From Alectoria sarmentosa (taxonomy: Eukaryota; Ascomycota; Lecanoromycetes; Lecanorales; Parmeliaceae): 64,000 nucleotides of DNA. Below, piece after piece: positions 15,237 to 26,365 of the stretch. The position numbers were made by a program, and so were the translations under genes. Location: assembly GCA_009733775.1 (NCBI GenBank), contig WOGZ01000159.1, positions 1 through 64,000 on the forward strand. The letters run 5' to 3'. Below the pieces are notes generated by a model. The model searched no databases, was not told the origin of the DNA, and saw only the letters and a list, made by a program, of their open reading frames with translations. Positions within the stretch are counted from its first letter, which is position 1. Every line of letters begins with the position of its first letter.

Positions 15237-15535
15237 TATTAGACTGAATGATCATATACGTTTTATATAAAATATGCGTTATCGTGATATCATCTTTTAT
15301 AAATTTTCATAAGAGTTACAAAGTTTAAATTTATTTGAATTAATCTCGTAATTATTTCGCTGATAAAAATGTTTAACAAATATATGTTTATTTGATATGT
15401 CTCGAGATTTTCTTCGAATTCTTAAAAATTAATTCTATCACACAATTTAATCATTGAATTCAATAATAACATTACGTTTTTTATATATATTTATTTATCT
15501 GCGTTTACTTAACGACGTAAATAATACGTTTTATA
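15237..15535 (+). repeat. 3' LTR
   Basis: This is the partner of 8258-8556, also 299 bp, and more AT-converted over most of its length. It is preceded by a purine-rich stretch (aaagagaaagata, 15221-15233) in the place expected for a polypurine tract. Confidence 0.85.
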
Positions 15536-17714
15536 AAAATCTTTTTATAATAATTTTACTCAATTGTGAACTTAATAAATTATTTGATTTATGAAATAAA
15601 TATAAAACGAAATATATAGTTTAATTTGATTAATGTGTAAAAGTGTCTCAATTGCGGAAAAAAAAAAATTATCGCGTGTTATTTATTATAATAAAACATT
15701 ATCATTTTTTTTAATGTGATGTTTCTTTTTTTTTTATCAAAAGTGATTTCGTTAAACGTATTTTTCTTTTATTTATTCGCAATTTCTTTTATTTTCTTTT
15801 ATTATTAACACATCTTTTTATTTAAATTCTTTAACGATTATATATATATTCTTTAAATTTATTATTAAGACTTCGCTTTATTAAACGATATATAAACGAA
15901 ATAAATTATTATCGAAAACTTTTATCTTCATTTAATTTAAATTCGTTTAAAAAAAGATAATTTTAATTTTATAAAAAAATATTAATTTAATTAATAATTT
16001 TGATTTATTAAAAATATAATATAATTATAAACAATATTATAATAACGAGCGTAATCGTTTTTTACGCGAAAAACGTTTTTATTAAATAAATACTTAAAAG
16101 CAGATGTGAACGAATTTTAATAATAATTAAACGATGATTATAAACGTTATTTGAAACGCGATATCTTTTTTTAATAATTATTTCTTTTTTGTAAACGATT
16201 ACGAGAATATTAATAAGATTATATTTTAAAACATTATTTTACGAAAAATACGCGAGGTCTTTAAGATAACAATTATTATAATTTCTTTAAACATCATTTT
16301 TATTTTTCTTTAAAAAGATTATATTATTTATTTTCGCTTTAAGATTTCTTTAAATGTTATTACTTAATTTTTTTACGATATTATAAATGAATTTAATTTA
16401 ATCGAATTATTATATATAATTAAATTAATTTTTTAAAACGAAATTTCGATATAAAATCGTTATAATATCGAGATTATTAATTATATATTTTAAGATATTC
16501 GTAAAGATTTTAAATCGTTTAATAATATAATTATATGCTTTTGCGACGATTTTTATTAAATTTTATTAATCATTAAAAGCGTTAAATTAGAGCGTATTAT
16601 TACATTTATTTTAAAAATCTTATATTTATAAAGTCACATTCAAATTCTTAAATTTACGAAAAATATAAAATTTCGCAATTTAAATTTAATTGAGCAAAAT
16701 CGTATTAATATAAAAACATTCGCAAATAATTTTTTAAATATAAATAATGAAATTTTAATAAATATAGAAAAATGAAAAATTATCGATTAATTTATCGATT
16801 AATTATTAAATAACATTATTATAAATTTGATTGATATTATTTATCGCGATTTAAATTTATATCGAGTATTTGATTTTTACATCTTTAAAACGATTCTTTA
16901 CACTTTTAACAAAAACGTCACTCAATTTAATAATTAAATTTTTAACAAATTTTTTAAAATCAAAATAATGTGTATTAATCGTAATTAAATCGTTAACGAA
17001 AAAAATAACTTTTATTTATTTATCGAATTAATAAACGTCTTTAAATTAATCTTTTTATTATTTTATTATTTGAAATTAAAAAAGAATTATATAATAATGT
17101 TATTAAAAAATTTATAACAATTATAAAATTTATATAATAAAATACGCTTATAAATCAAATATATTAAATTTAAGATATTCGATTATCGCATTTTTGAAAA
17201 CGAACATAATAATAAACGTTATTATATATTACACATATCTTTTATTTCGTTCGATTCGAATAATTTATATGTTTTTTTTCGACGCATTTAATATTCAATT
17301 CGTTTAATTTTCAATATAACGATTAATAAGTCGTAAGGTTAATTTTTATAATAAATCGGCTTATGTTTATAATCGAAGATCTTCGTTTATGATTAATTAT
17401 ATATAGCCTTAAACCGAATCATTAATAGGGCCGACCTATTCATTATGACCTCAGACGATCTATCAAGAAGACAATCGAGTCATTCGGCCAGATATATTAG
17501 GAATAAGGTCATTAAGCAGATGCTTCTTACATAGCAATAAAAGTAAATCATATACGCATAAAAAAGCAAGCAGAGTCCGCTTGACCGGCGTTATTTAAAT
17601 CCGTTCCGTCTTCATTTGCCTTGAGTACCATGAATTTAATTCATGGGCCTTGACTTGTTCAATTTAAAGGATTTGTAAAGGATTTGTAAGGAAATTCTGT
17701 GTCTACCCGTCACA
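15536..17714 (-). repeat. Right inverted-repeat arm, outer fragment with an un-RIPed terminus
   Basis: This continues the arm interrupted at 8257 and is antiparallel to about 655-2775. From about 17400 outward the sequence has normal base composition although it still aligns with the AT-converted left arm, so this end escaped heavy RIP. It contains the perfect palindrome ccatgaatttaattcatgg at 17629-17647. On the minus strand the outer edge at 17714 reads tgtgacgggtagacac, beginning with TG as LTRs do; I infer, without a target duplication to prove it, that this is the terminal repeat edge of an LTR element. Confidence 0.7.
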
Positions 17715-17843
17715 ATCACTCATACTAATAAACCATAGCTCCTTGATATTTTAAAAGAAAACACACACCATCTAGGACCTACAACCATCCTTCTGGAAGA
17801 CAACCTCGGCATTTCATCCACTCAGCGACTTACAGCACTCGCA

Positions 17844-18926
17844 ATGGCACCGGCCGTGACCATTGATAGTACTTCAGACTTCCCCCCTGTTCGGACAAAG
17901 ACAGCAGGTGGCTCCTCACATCCGCGAAGCCTCCTCCTCTCCCCTCCCTCTCTGTCCTCCCACCCGGAGAAGTTGAACAATGTTCTCGCGGCCCATGACC
18001 GGAACGCCACCGACATCCAAATGCTCGATCGCCTTTCCTTATCCCTTGTTTCTCTTCCAGAAGCTACCTACGATATCATCCTTATCCTCGCAGACGCAGA
18101 CAACACACGAACAGAGTCGAAGAAGCTACTCGACCGTGACGTCTTATCGCGCATTGTCCTATCTTTACGGCCTGGTGGGAGGTTGAAGAGCCAGGACGGA
18201 AACTTTGCCACGGACGATGCAGAAGAACGGAGAGAGGCTATTTTCGCAGGCCTTTTGGTGGAAGGGAATGATGTGGTGAAGCCAGATCATAGAGCTACAC
18301 AATCGATACCACTGCGTTTCGGCAGAAGCAAGAGCAACGGTGGAACAGCTACGACAAACGCAGGAGGGACCGGTGCTGTCTCTTTGAACCTCAACAGAAA
18401 GCGAAAGAATGGGCCCCCAGCGCTAATACAGCCAGCAGGCTTTGGATACGTCGATGCCAATGATAATTTCGGGACGCCGGAAGTTGATGATGACGACGAT
18501 CTAATTGATGAGGATACTCTACTTGATGAGGAGGACTTGAGGAGACCCGTTGTCCAACGTAAGTGTTTAATGTCCGTCTTCCTTGTTCCATTTTCTTCCT
18601 GCTAAAGCAAATGCTCCATAAAAGCCCCTGAATGTCGGCCCAAAGCTGGCAAACGTCGGCGTGCTTGTAAGGACTGCACATGCGGCCTTGCGCAACGCCT
18701 CGAGGCTGAGGATGAAGCCAAACGCTCTAATGCCGATCAAGCCCTTGCAAAATTAAAAATGGACGAATTGGCGGAGGTAGATTTTACGGTGCAGGGAAAA
18801 GTTGGAAGTTGTGGTAATTGTGCGCTGGGCGATGCATTCAGGTGTGACGGATGTCCCTATGTCGGTCTACCCGCATTCAAGCCTGGCGAAGAAGTCAGAT
18901 TGATCAACGATGAAGTTCAGCTGTGA
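17844..18926 (+). CDS. dre2: Dre2/anamorsin, cytosolic Fe-S cluster assembly protein
   Basis: Exons are 17844-18558 and 18625-18926 (intron gtaagt...ag), giving 338 residues. Dre2 (CIAPIN1) works with the diflavin reductase Tah18 as the electron source for cytosolic Fe-S assembly and is essential in yeast. The N-terminal part (about residues 45-160) is the degenerate methyltransferase-like domain; an acidic linker with a DDDDLIDEDTLLDEEDL run follows. After the splice the C-terminus carries both cysteine motifs: CxRPKAGKRRRACKDCTC for the first cluster and CGNC-x7-CDGC for the second. The length fits fungal Dre2. The start has good context (gcaatgg) and no upstream in-frame ATG. The start lies only about 130 bp from the edge of the transposon-derived block. 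The downstream gene is co-directional, 430 bp away. Confidence 0.95.
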
Positions 18927-19357
18927 GGCAGATGTTCGATTTATGTAAATTGTAGGTAGAAGTAAAGTTCCTGAGTGAGCCAACAGGCATATCCATTTCA
19001 ACTTTCTGCGCATCAGACCTCCCATGGTTATGGTCAAGAAGCAGTGCATTTCTTTGCAACTGGAGCACATTGACAAGGAGGTCCCAGCTCCTCAACGCAT
19101 TTGATTTTCCCTTTATCCGCAGACGCATATTTTGGGCGGTGATATTTCCGACTGCCGAGATAGTAGTGTCTCGTAATCTACAGAACAGCACGTGCCATGT
19201 GCGTTCTTCTTTCTTCTTTCTTCTTTCTTCTTTCTTCAATACTCAACTACATATACTCATTGAGTATCTTGTTAATCACAGGCTAGGCAAAGGGAAGATT
19301 TCGCGAAATCTTCTTCTAGGTACTCAAGAAAGTCAGCACGGAAAGAACATCCTTATC
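18927..19357. other. Intergenic region dre2 / dehydrogenase
   Basis: No coding sequence is supported. It contains a ttct/ttctttc tandem tract at about 19206-19237, a pyrimidine run typical of fungal promoters, probably part of the promoter of the following dehydrogenase gene. Confidence 0.5.
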
Positions 19358-20589
19358 ATGTCTCGCCCGCTGTATGAACGAGCGTCTTCCACAAATGTGA
19401 GGCCGGGCACAACAGCAAGAGCGTTGGAAGGAAAGCTGGCTGTTGTGAGTACATTTTTCAGAGCATATCCCAGCGCCCCCCCCCCCCGCCCCCCAAAAGC
19501 TTGTGTTGTAACCTGAGTTGTCATGCCACAAAGTAGTCAATCTAACTCCGACATTTGCAGATCACAGGAGGGTCTCGAGGTTTGTCTCAAAAGCTCTACA
19601 GTCCCCGAGTATGAGCTGAAGCGCAACCTCAAGGAATTGGCGCTGCCATTGCCCGTAATCTTGCGTCGAAAGGCGCTTCTCTCGTCCTGGGCTATACTTC
19701 TGATTCCTCGTCTGAGCCCAGTGCCCGACTTGCTTCTTCTTTGGAGAGTTCCCATGGCATCAACGCCATTGTGGTCCAGGCGGACATGGGTAATCCGCAA
19801 GGTCCAGCCCATCTAATCACGACTGCCAGAAACCACTTCGCCCACCCAAGGTACGTACTTTCGGGATGCTTATTCCCTATTCAACACCCAACTTCGATCG
19901 CAAGATGTGTTTCGGGGGCCATAAACATATTTTCTCTCTCGAGACATATCTGCAGACTCGACCTTTGGCTTGAAAGAAGGAACGCTGACTCCGGATCTTC
20001 TAATAGGTCTGGCAAATTCCAAATTGACATCATCATCAATAACGCCGGCGTCGCAAAGAACATGCCCTTAGAGAAGGTCACTTCAGAAACCTTCACCAAC
20101 CAGTACACCGTCAATGTCCTCGGTCCTATCCTTCTACTTCAAGCCGCACTCCCTTTTCTGCCAACAGATCGCTCCGGCCGCATCGTTAACCTTTCGTCAG
20201 TATCATCAAGCCTGGGCTTTCACGGGCAGACGGTGTATGGCGGCACCAAAGCAGCGTTGGAAGCCATGACGCGAACGTGGAGCAGAGAGCTAGCGGAGCG
20301 AGCGACAGTCAATGCCGTAAACCCTGGGCCTGTAGCGACCGATATGTACGGATCGACGAGTCCGGAGTTCCAACAGCAAATGAAGCCCTTCATGCAAAAT
20401 GCTCCATTGCAGAGAGTAAGGGGAGGAATAGATGACGAGAAATTTGTCAAAGATGCGGAGTTGGCAGGCGGAAGACCTGCATATGACCACGAGATTGCTG
20501 GTGTGGTGGCAATGCTTTGCTCCGAGGACAGTGCTTGGTGTACAGGATCCGTGGTCTCTGCCAACGGTGGATTCAAATTCAGCTACTAG
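19358..20589 (+). CDS. Short-chain dehydrogenase/reductase (classical SDR)
   Basis: Four exons: 19358-19444, 19561-19579, 19634-19850 and 20007-20589, giving 301 residues. The joined product is a classical Rossmann-fold SDR. The cofactor motif VITGGSRGIG spans exons 1-3 (residues about 29-38), NNAG follows exon 4's start, the catalytic serine region is NLSSVSS, and the active-site YxxxK reads YGGTK. A PG motif (NPGPVATDMYG) and a C-terminal VSANGGF complete the fold. It is an NAD(P)(H)-dependent oxidoreductase; the substrate cannot be told from sequence, and similar proteins act as 3-oxoacyl reductases or in secondary metabolism. Exon 2 is only 19 nt, with a weak gtttgt donor after it, but phase and the glycine motif fix the junctions. 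Intron 1 contains a near-pure C-run (about 19475-19494). Confidence 0.9.
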
Positions 20590-22394
20590 ATGGTTGGTAT
20601 CATGAACGAACAACATGAAGTCAGATCTCGTGTCGGTGTTCCGGCAATGCACGTAGATAATTCTGGCGCTGCTTTCGCCTACACGATTGAGATCCAAAGG
20701 ATACTAAGCACAACATCAAACCCCTTCGATTCCGCCTTGTCATACTTGAAGTTCCACATGCCATCTTTCTCGTTATTCCAATATGCCCCGGATGCCGAAT
20801 GCATGCCTCTTCTCCCCACCGCACTCTCTCCGTCTGTCGCATCTCGCGAACCATCATTCGATGGCACGTCTTGGACAGGGCTGGATTGTGGCGTGGTGTG
20901 CTGGATGATGGTGCTTGTGACTGCAAACTTGTAAAGAGGTTGCTGGCCGGAGTGTGAGGAATCGGAGATGAGGTTTTGGAGGATTGTGTTTATAATGGTA
21001 GTATTCCACGAAGAGGTACTGGCGTGTTCGTAGCTCGTGACGGATTGGAATGCAGAGTCGCAGGCCTAGAGATGTACATGTGTCGGCACCTGCCTAAACG
21101 AGTCTGTTGTAAGCGACGACGTACATCGTTTGCAATGTCTGTTAGACGTGGGATTGGCATCTGCCGTGACAAGTTCAGCGGGGAAAGCATCAGACAGCGA
21201 TATCAGAGGACATTACAGCTGTCGATTGGGCCCGAGAGCTAGGTGGTGAAGCCATGTTGAGGGGGAGGATAAAGAGATGAGAGGAAACAGTTGGCAGATA
21301 TGTTGAAAGGAGGTTCACCTTGTTCCTTACAAGAGCACCACCAACGAGGGAGCAGTCCTAGCAACGCCATGGAAACGGCTTCGGGAGCTAGTGGAAAATG
21401 CAAGGCAGCTAGCTTTCTTCACTTTCCTACACACATACATACATACATGGCTATAATTTCCTTCTTTTCCCTTGCTCTTATTTTTCCATCACTCCATCTT
21501 ATGGAAACGTGTATTAAATAAATACCTACTCCACCAGACAGATTTGCTAACCTCCCATCCGAAATACTCAATCGGATCCACTTCCAATCTCAATCCTTCA
21601 CTGCCGGCTTCATTCGCGTTACAAGTAATGTGTAGACTCACTCCCCGAATACCAAGCCCATCAGACCAAATTTCAGGGCGTCATTGAGTAGGAGGGAGAG
21701 CAGTCGAACTCTTCAATTTTGTCCGAGCGGGTGATGATTTTGATTGCTACCTTTGCTTGCAAGTTCCTGTGAGTGATGCCCAGGCGAAGTCATTCATCTC
21801 TCTAACTAGGGGATCGGGGCGAAAACTTTGAGTTGATGATTCGATTTTGCCCGAGGCTTCTCCATTGCCTCCAGTCCTCCTCATTCCTCACGTAAGGTCT
21901 ACGCGCTCTTTCTGCCCCTCCTGGCGTGACTGTACCGACTCAGTAAACTATCGGCGGTATTCCCTACACTACAGTGGAAGCACTTCGTGTTGCATGGGGT
22001 TCAGTGAAAATCGGACATGCCAGGGTCGACTTTGCCAACGTCTGCGCATGACGACTTACCTGGGCGGTCTCCTGTTCCTCGAATTCCTGTGGTCAATAAG
22101 AACAGGCGCATGATGGGATACAGTTGTGATGCTGGACTCAGCTATGCTGCAGGTATCTAAATCGACGGAGCTTCATGAAAGACAGAAGCATTGCCTCTCG
22201 AGTATGTATCAAGTATTGTCTTCGCAGGATTTCAGGAGGCATCAGCAATGCCAAGACTGTCGTAGAGTCCTAAGACCGCGTCCTGAATCGTGGGATTGAT
22301 AGATCCTGGAAAGTCAAAACCGTCCCTGCTACCTTTTCTCATCTCCAACGCCCTCCCCATGTACATCTTCCCGTCTCGCCCTCTCAATTAGGTC
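20590..22394. other. Intergenic region, no gene recognised
   Basis: About 1.8 kb between the convergent SDR gene and vtc1. Both strands have short open frames, but none has family motifs, consistent splice signals or a plausible product. A short ACATACATACATACATGG repeat lies near 21433. I see no tRNA-like cloverleaf. Confidence 0.45.
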
Positions 22395-22769
22395 TTATGT
22401 CCCCGTAACCCTCAGCACGAAATTGACCACGACCGCCCCTGCAAGTACCACTGCCAACACAGTTGGTCCAAACCGATCATCAAAGCCCCCTTGCCCTCTC
22501 AGCCGTATACTCCTCGCCCGCCAATGGAATGTTACAAGCGCATAGATCATGCACCCCATGGCTACGATGGTGAAAAGCCCGGCGCAGATGCGGGAAGTGG
22601 CATCCGAGCCGAAGTTCAGTAGGCCAATTGAGAGGCCACCAAGGATGACGGTGAAGTTGAGCCAAGAGAGAAAAGTGCGCTCGTTGGCGAAGAAGACCTT
22701 GGGCTCGACTCGGGTGGGAAGGGCAATGCGTTTGCCTGGAGTGGTCTGAAGGAGGGGTTGAGATGACAT
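22395..22769 (-). CDS. vtc1: Vtc1, vacuolar transporter chaperone / polyphosphate polymerase subunit
   Basis: A single exon of 124 residues, the usual size of Vtc1 (yeast protein 129). The N-terminus MSSQPLLQTTPGKRIALP and the core VEPKVFFANERTFLSWLNF are diagnostic of Vtc1, a DUF202 protein. Three hydrophobic segments follow (about residues 37-55, 63-82 and 101-120), matching the three-helix membrane domain. In the VTC complex this subunit helps form the channel through which the Vtc4 polymerase feeds polyphosphate into the vacuole lumen; it is also linked to V-ATPase stability and microautophagy. The protein stops shortly after the third helix, as in the family. No intron interrupts the coding part; an intron in the 5' leader is possible but not shown. 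Confidence 0.95.
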   Translation of the reverse strand: MSSQPLLQTTPGKRIALPTRVEPKVFFANERTFLSWLNFTVILGGLSIGLLNFGSDATSRICAGLFTIVAMGCMIYALVTFHWRARSIRLRGQGGFDDRFGPTVLAVVLAGAVVVNFVLRVTGT

Positions 22770-23481
22770 TGCGAAGAAATGTCGGCGAGGTGCTTAGAGG
22801 AGGAAAATGACATGGGTGGGAGGGTCCGAAGAACTGCGGAGAGGTCAGCATCAGAAGGGGTCGTTGAGGGTGGGGTTCCACCAATACTTACAGTGGGGGG
22901 TCCTTTTTTGGGGGGACCGCAACATACAAAATCTTGATCGTTGGTAAATGATTATGGGTATAAAATGTATGAATAGAGAGAGATAGATAGGCGTCTCTAG
23001 CGTACCCAAAATGCCGGTCAATAATGGATGCTGAGAAAGAAAGATGCCATCAACATGAAATGATGAACAAGAAGTTCAGCATCAACTTATCAAGATTCAA
23101 GTGAATGGAGGCCGAGGGCGACACCAGCGGGCCGAAGCGGGGGGATACATTTTTTTGCCCACCAAAGCTTGGCATGCCTTTTCCATCAAAGACCGACATC
23201 GTCAATCAGTGGTTGTAAATCGATCGAGATGAATTCGCCAAAGCACTCGCTACGTGGGTATCTAGATAGCATCACTGTTGGTCTGAAAGACAAAGAAAAA
23301 AGGAAAAGAATTCTAAAAGGAAAGAAAAAGAAAAGAAGAAGAGACCTGAAGCCTTCGCAATTCCATCCCACCAGCTCAAAGCTTCTTCTATGCTGCTGAA
23401 CGAGACCCTTCCTTCGATCTCCAATTGACAGGATCGTCTGGTATATCACCTCTGTTGTAGAGTAGAAAGCCGTTCTATTCC
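22770..23481. other. Intergenic region vtc1 / Alba gene
   Basis: The two flanking genes are both on the minus strand, so this holds the vtc1 promoter and the 3' end of the Alba gene. A purine-rich run (about 23288-23345) and a short gatagata tract are seen; nothing else is supported. Confidence 0.4.
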
Positions 23482-24452
23482 TCAAGAATTTGATTGCTCT
23501 CTGTCGCAAACTGTCAATGATCGAAATCCAGGAAGTGACAACCAACATACCCGTAAAGCTCCTTCAGGCCAGGCACCGGAACCCTCGCAAAGTAGATTGT
23601 CATCACAGGGATAGCCCTTATCTTCCCCCCCCTGCCGTTCCCTGACTGCTTCGCTCCCGGATCTGCTTCCTTGGGATTCAACATGCTCTCAAATGCGTCT
23701 TCCATCTCTTCGTCTCCATCGGCGACCTCATGCTCATGTTGGACGTCCTCCGAAGCGCGTTCCCTCTCGCCTCCTACCTCCTTGACCTCTTTAGAGCCCC
23801 CTCCAGCTCGCTCCTTCTGCCATTTCGAGAGCGTTTTTCCACTACCCTTACGCTTCACTGGTTTGGTTTTCAGCTCGGCAGTTTGTACATCCAATTTCGA
23901 ATACTGCCACCACTTTCCCTTGTTGTGCTCGATGTCTTGTCGTGCTATCTGAACGATGCTGATCATTTTGCTCGCGACCTCCGACTTGGCATACAAGACG
24001 ACGATACCCGGCTTGGACTTCGGATCTGCAAAGCTGAATTTCTCGACCCGGAGCAATAGGATCTTTACCTTTTCGGCGATTTTGGCTGAAGAAAGGATCG
24101 ACATCGTAGTAACGTCGTAGTTGGATCTAAGATGTCGGACTTGAGGAGGTAGTTCTTGGGCAGAGGCATCGGGTGCGAACTCAGGATGCTCGATGGTGTC
24201 CGCCATTGTGGTTTCCGGAATGTCCGATGAGAGTAAGTCATGGTGATCTAGCCCAGTGTTGCCGTTGAGTTTCCTCCGCTTCTTGGATCGATCAGACGCT
24301 GCTGGCCCGTGTGCATGGTCCGGTAAAGCGCGTCTTGGGATCCTTGGGGGCTGAAGTTGAGCTATGCTAGAACCTGCTTTGGCGGCCTTGGATGCTAACA
24401 TCTCTGCAAGATCGACATCCGCCTGCTTAGCACCATGTTCCTTGTGAGCCAT
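23482..24452 (-). CDS. Alba-domain nucleic-acid-binding protein
   Basis: Exons are 23551-24452 and 23482-23500 (intron gtatgt...ag, 50 nt), giving 306 residues; the last exon adds only EQSNS after ELYG. The start is the ATG of MAHKEHGAKQ; the open frame continues upstream with no conserved sequence. Residues 110-195 (NYDVTTMSILSSAKIAEKVK and the following strands) match the Alba fold, whose eukaryotic members include the RNase P/MRP subunits Rpp20/Pop7 and Rpp25/Pop6. A charged insert rich in E, D and K (about 195-270) separates this from a last strand, IPVMTIYFARVPVPGLKELYG. The N-terminus has a KKRRK nuclear-localisation-like stretch near residue 58. An RNase P/MRP or chromatin RNA role is inferred from the family only. 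Confidence 0.85.
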
Positions 24453-25981
24453 TATGTGAAGAGATGCAGTACCCCAGCGCTGGTGCTTCCGGGTACGATT
24501 GTATTGTAGAAGATGAGGGAAATGGCTGGGGAGTGGAGGATGATTCATGAAGGGTGTGGACGTATCAAAAGCCAAGAATACGCTTTGGAAGTGACATGGA
24601 AGAAGGAGAAAGGGAGCGAGCACAGCAAAGCTATGTCTGGTAAGCCTCGAGGCAACCTATGTGTCTGCTTGTGGCCTGAAGACAGTTGCGCTCAGTCTCA
24701 GTGTAGTTCACGATAGAATCGTATAGTCGCAGAATATGTATTACTTCCTTGGAGCAATTCTTCTATTACTCTGCATCCTTACCTCTCTCCCTTGTACCTT
24801 TGATTCTTGATATATTCTTGATACTTTTTGATAAACCAAAAGTACTTTTTAATATCGATCGTGGTAGTGCCGGGACTTGCCGCGACAGGATACACTTCAA
24901 TTACTTTGGGTGTTGTAGCCTACCGTATCTCCTATCTATCATTACACTTGTGTAATTCCTTTGTTTCTACCTCCGTATTTGATTTCACGTCATTGTGTGA
25001 GAGATAGACTCTGGCCATCCATGTCTCACATTTCTGTTTCATTCGGGGAATGCCTGCCCTCGGTATGCGATCTATGCGACCCTCCTTCCCTTCAATCTTC
25101 TGATAGCTTCGGATTTCTTCCTTTTCGTCCTCTGCGTTCTTACGTTCAAGTCTTGGCATTTGGGATTTGACGTTTGTAATCTTGGGACAAAGTGGATATT
25201 AAAAAACCGGAAAAATCCAGGGTAAGGGTGGAGAAAACAAGGGTGGAGGGATGATGCATCATGGAAATTGCCGTTTGCCGTTTGCCGTTTGCTACTTTAC
25301 TTTATTTGTTTGCCGTTTCTTTTCTTGGCCGCGCTTCAATGTCCGGCCTGACACTTTACTTTAGTTGCTGTCCTGTCGCACCAATCACAGTATATTACAT
25401 ATATTACATACCACATAGCCTGCTCCACCCGGCGTATTGCTCAATGCTCTTGCATACCTGATGATTATGCACCCATCCACACTTCCAAACACCTTGACCC
25501 AACCATTTCCCACTTCCCCCTTCCCCCTTCCTCCTTTCCCTCCCCCCCCAAGTCTTGAGTCTTTCCTCCAAAATAGTGATACACGATAGTGACCCCAAGG
25601 CCCAAGCTAAGCTTTGTACGACCTGCGACCATTAATTCCCTCCGACTTCCCCCCCCCTGGTCCCCCCCAAAAGTCCTAACATCACCACTTTCTCCGTAAT
25701 ACTCTTTTTACTCTACTCTACTCTACTCTACTCTACTCTACTCTACATCTTAAACCCTACAGTTCATCTCTTCATCTCCTTGCGCTTCACTACCCCTCTA
25801 CTTTTTTGTAATATTCGAGCGATTTCTTCCATCTCTCATCGCCTCTTAGTTTCTAAATTTCATTAATAATCCAACTGTCCCCACTCCTCTTACCCTCGTA
25901 CTTACCCTCATTCCCGTTTTCCTGTTCCACGGTCGGCCTCGCCTTCCCGCCAAGCTACAAGTCACTACTACCCTCTTTCCA

Positions 25982-26012
<31 letters not shown>

Positions 26013-26365
26013 ACGACAGTAACAATAGCAACCACTTCTCCACGAGTTTGTCTGGAACGAACCTTCGTGCTCCTCCTTTCAACCTTTCAAGCCTGCCTTC
26101 TTTACCCTTTGACTCTGGACTCCTTCTGAGCTTTCTGTACAAGAGGTCCCTTCCTGTACGTCAGCCTGGACTTCGCTATATCCCACCAGCCAACGGATCT
26201 CTCGGACTCACCTCCTGCATCTCACTACCTTCTCCACGTCGCTCCTTGATGATTTGGACCTGTGCGTGATCGCTAGCGGCTCTGATCGTGTCGCATGGCA
26301 TGTATCTGCTCTCGTGGAGCTCCTCGGCCCGGAATGACAAGGTCTTGAAGGACAAGGCAAATATC
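24453..26365. other. Intergenic region and long leader of the Ahc1-like gene
   Basis: A 1.9-kb divergent promoter region. It includes tgccgtt repeats (about 25269-25291), a (CTCTA)n microsatellite (about 25711-25746), a CAA-rich tract (25984-26030) and long C/T-rich stretches from about 25480 to 26280 consistent with a long 5' leader. An out-of-frame ATG at 26295 opens a short upstream frame. No gene is recognised. Confidence 0.5.
25711..25746. repeat. (CTCTA)n microsatellite
   Basis: About seven perfect pentanucleotide units of CTCTA lie in the leader/promoter region of the Ahc1-like gene. Confidence 0.9.

Noticed and set aside
19070..19516. 148-residue plus-strand frame overlapping the start of the SDR gene
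   Set aside because: It runs through a pyrimidine tract and SDR intron 1 in another frame.
20590..22394. Possible extra gene in the 1.8-kb SDR/vtc1 gap
   Set aside because: Several frames of 60-130 residues exist on both strands, but none has motifs or a coherent set of introns.
26288..26299. Start of the Ahc1-like gene at 26288
   Set aside because: The codon there is GTG; the first in-frame ATG is at 26300 and a more typical start is at 26366.
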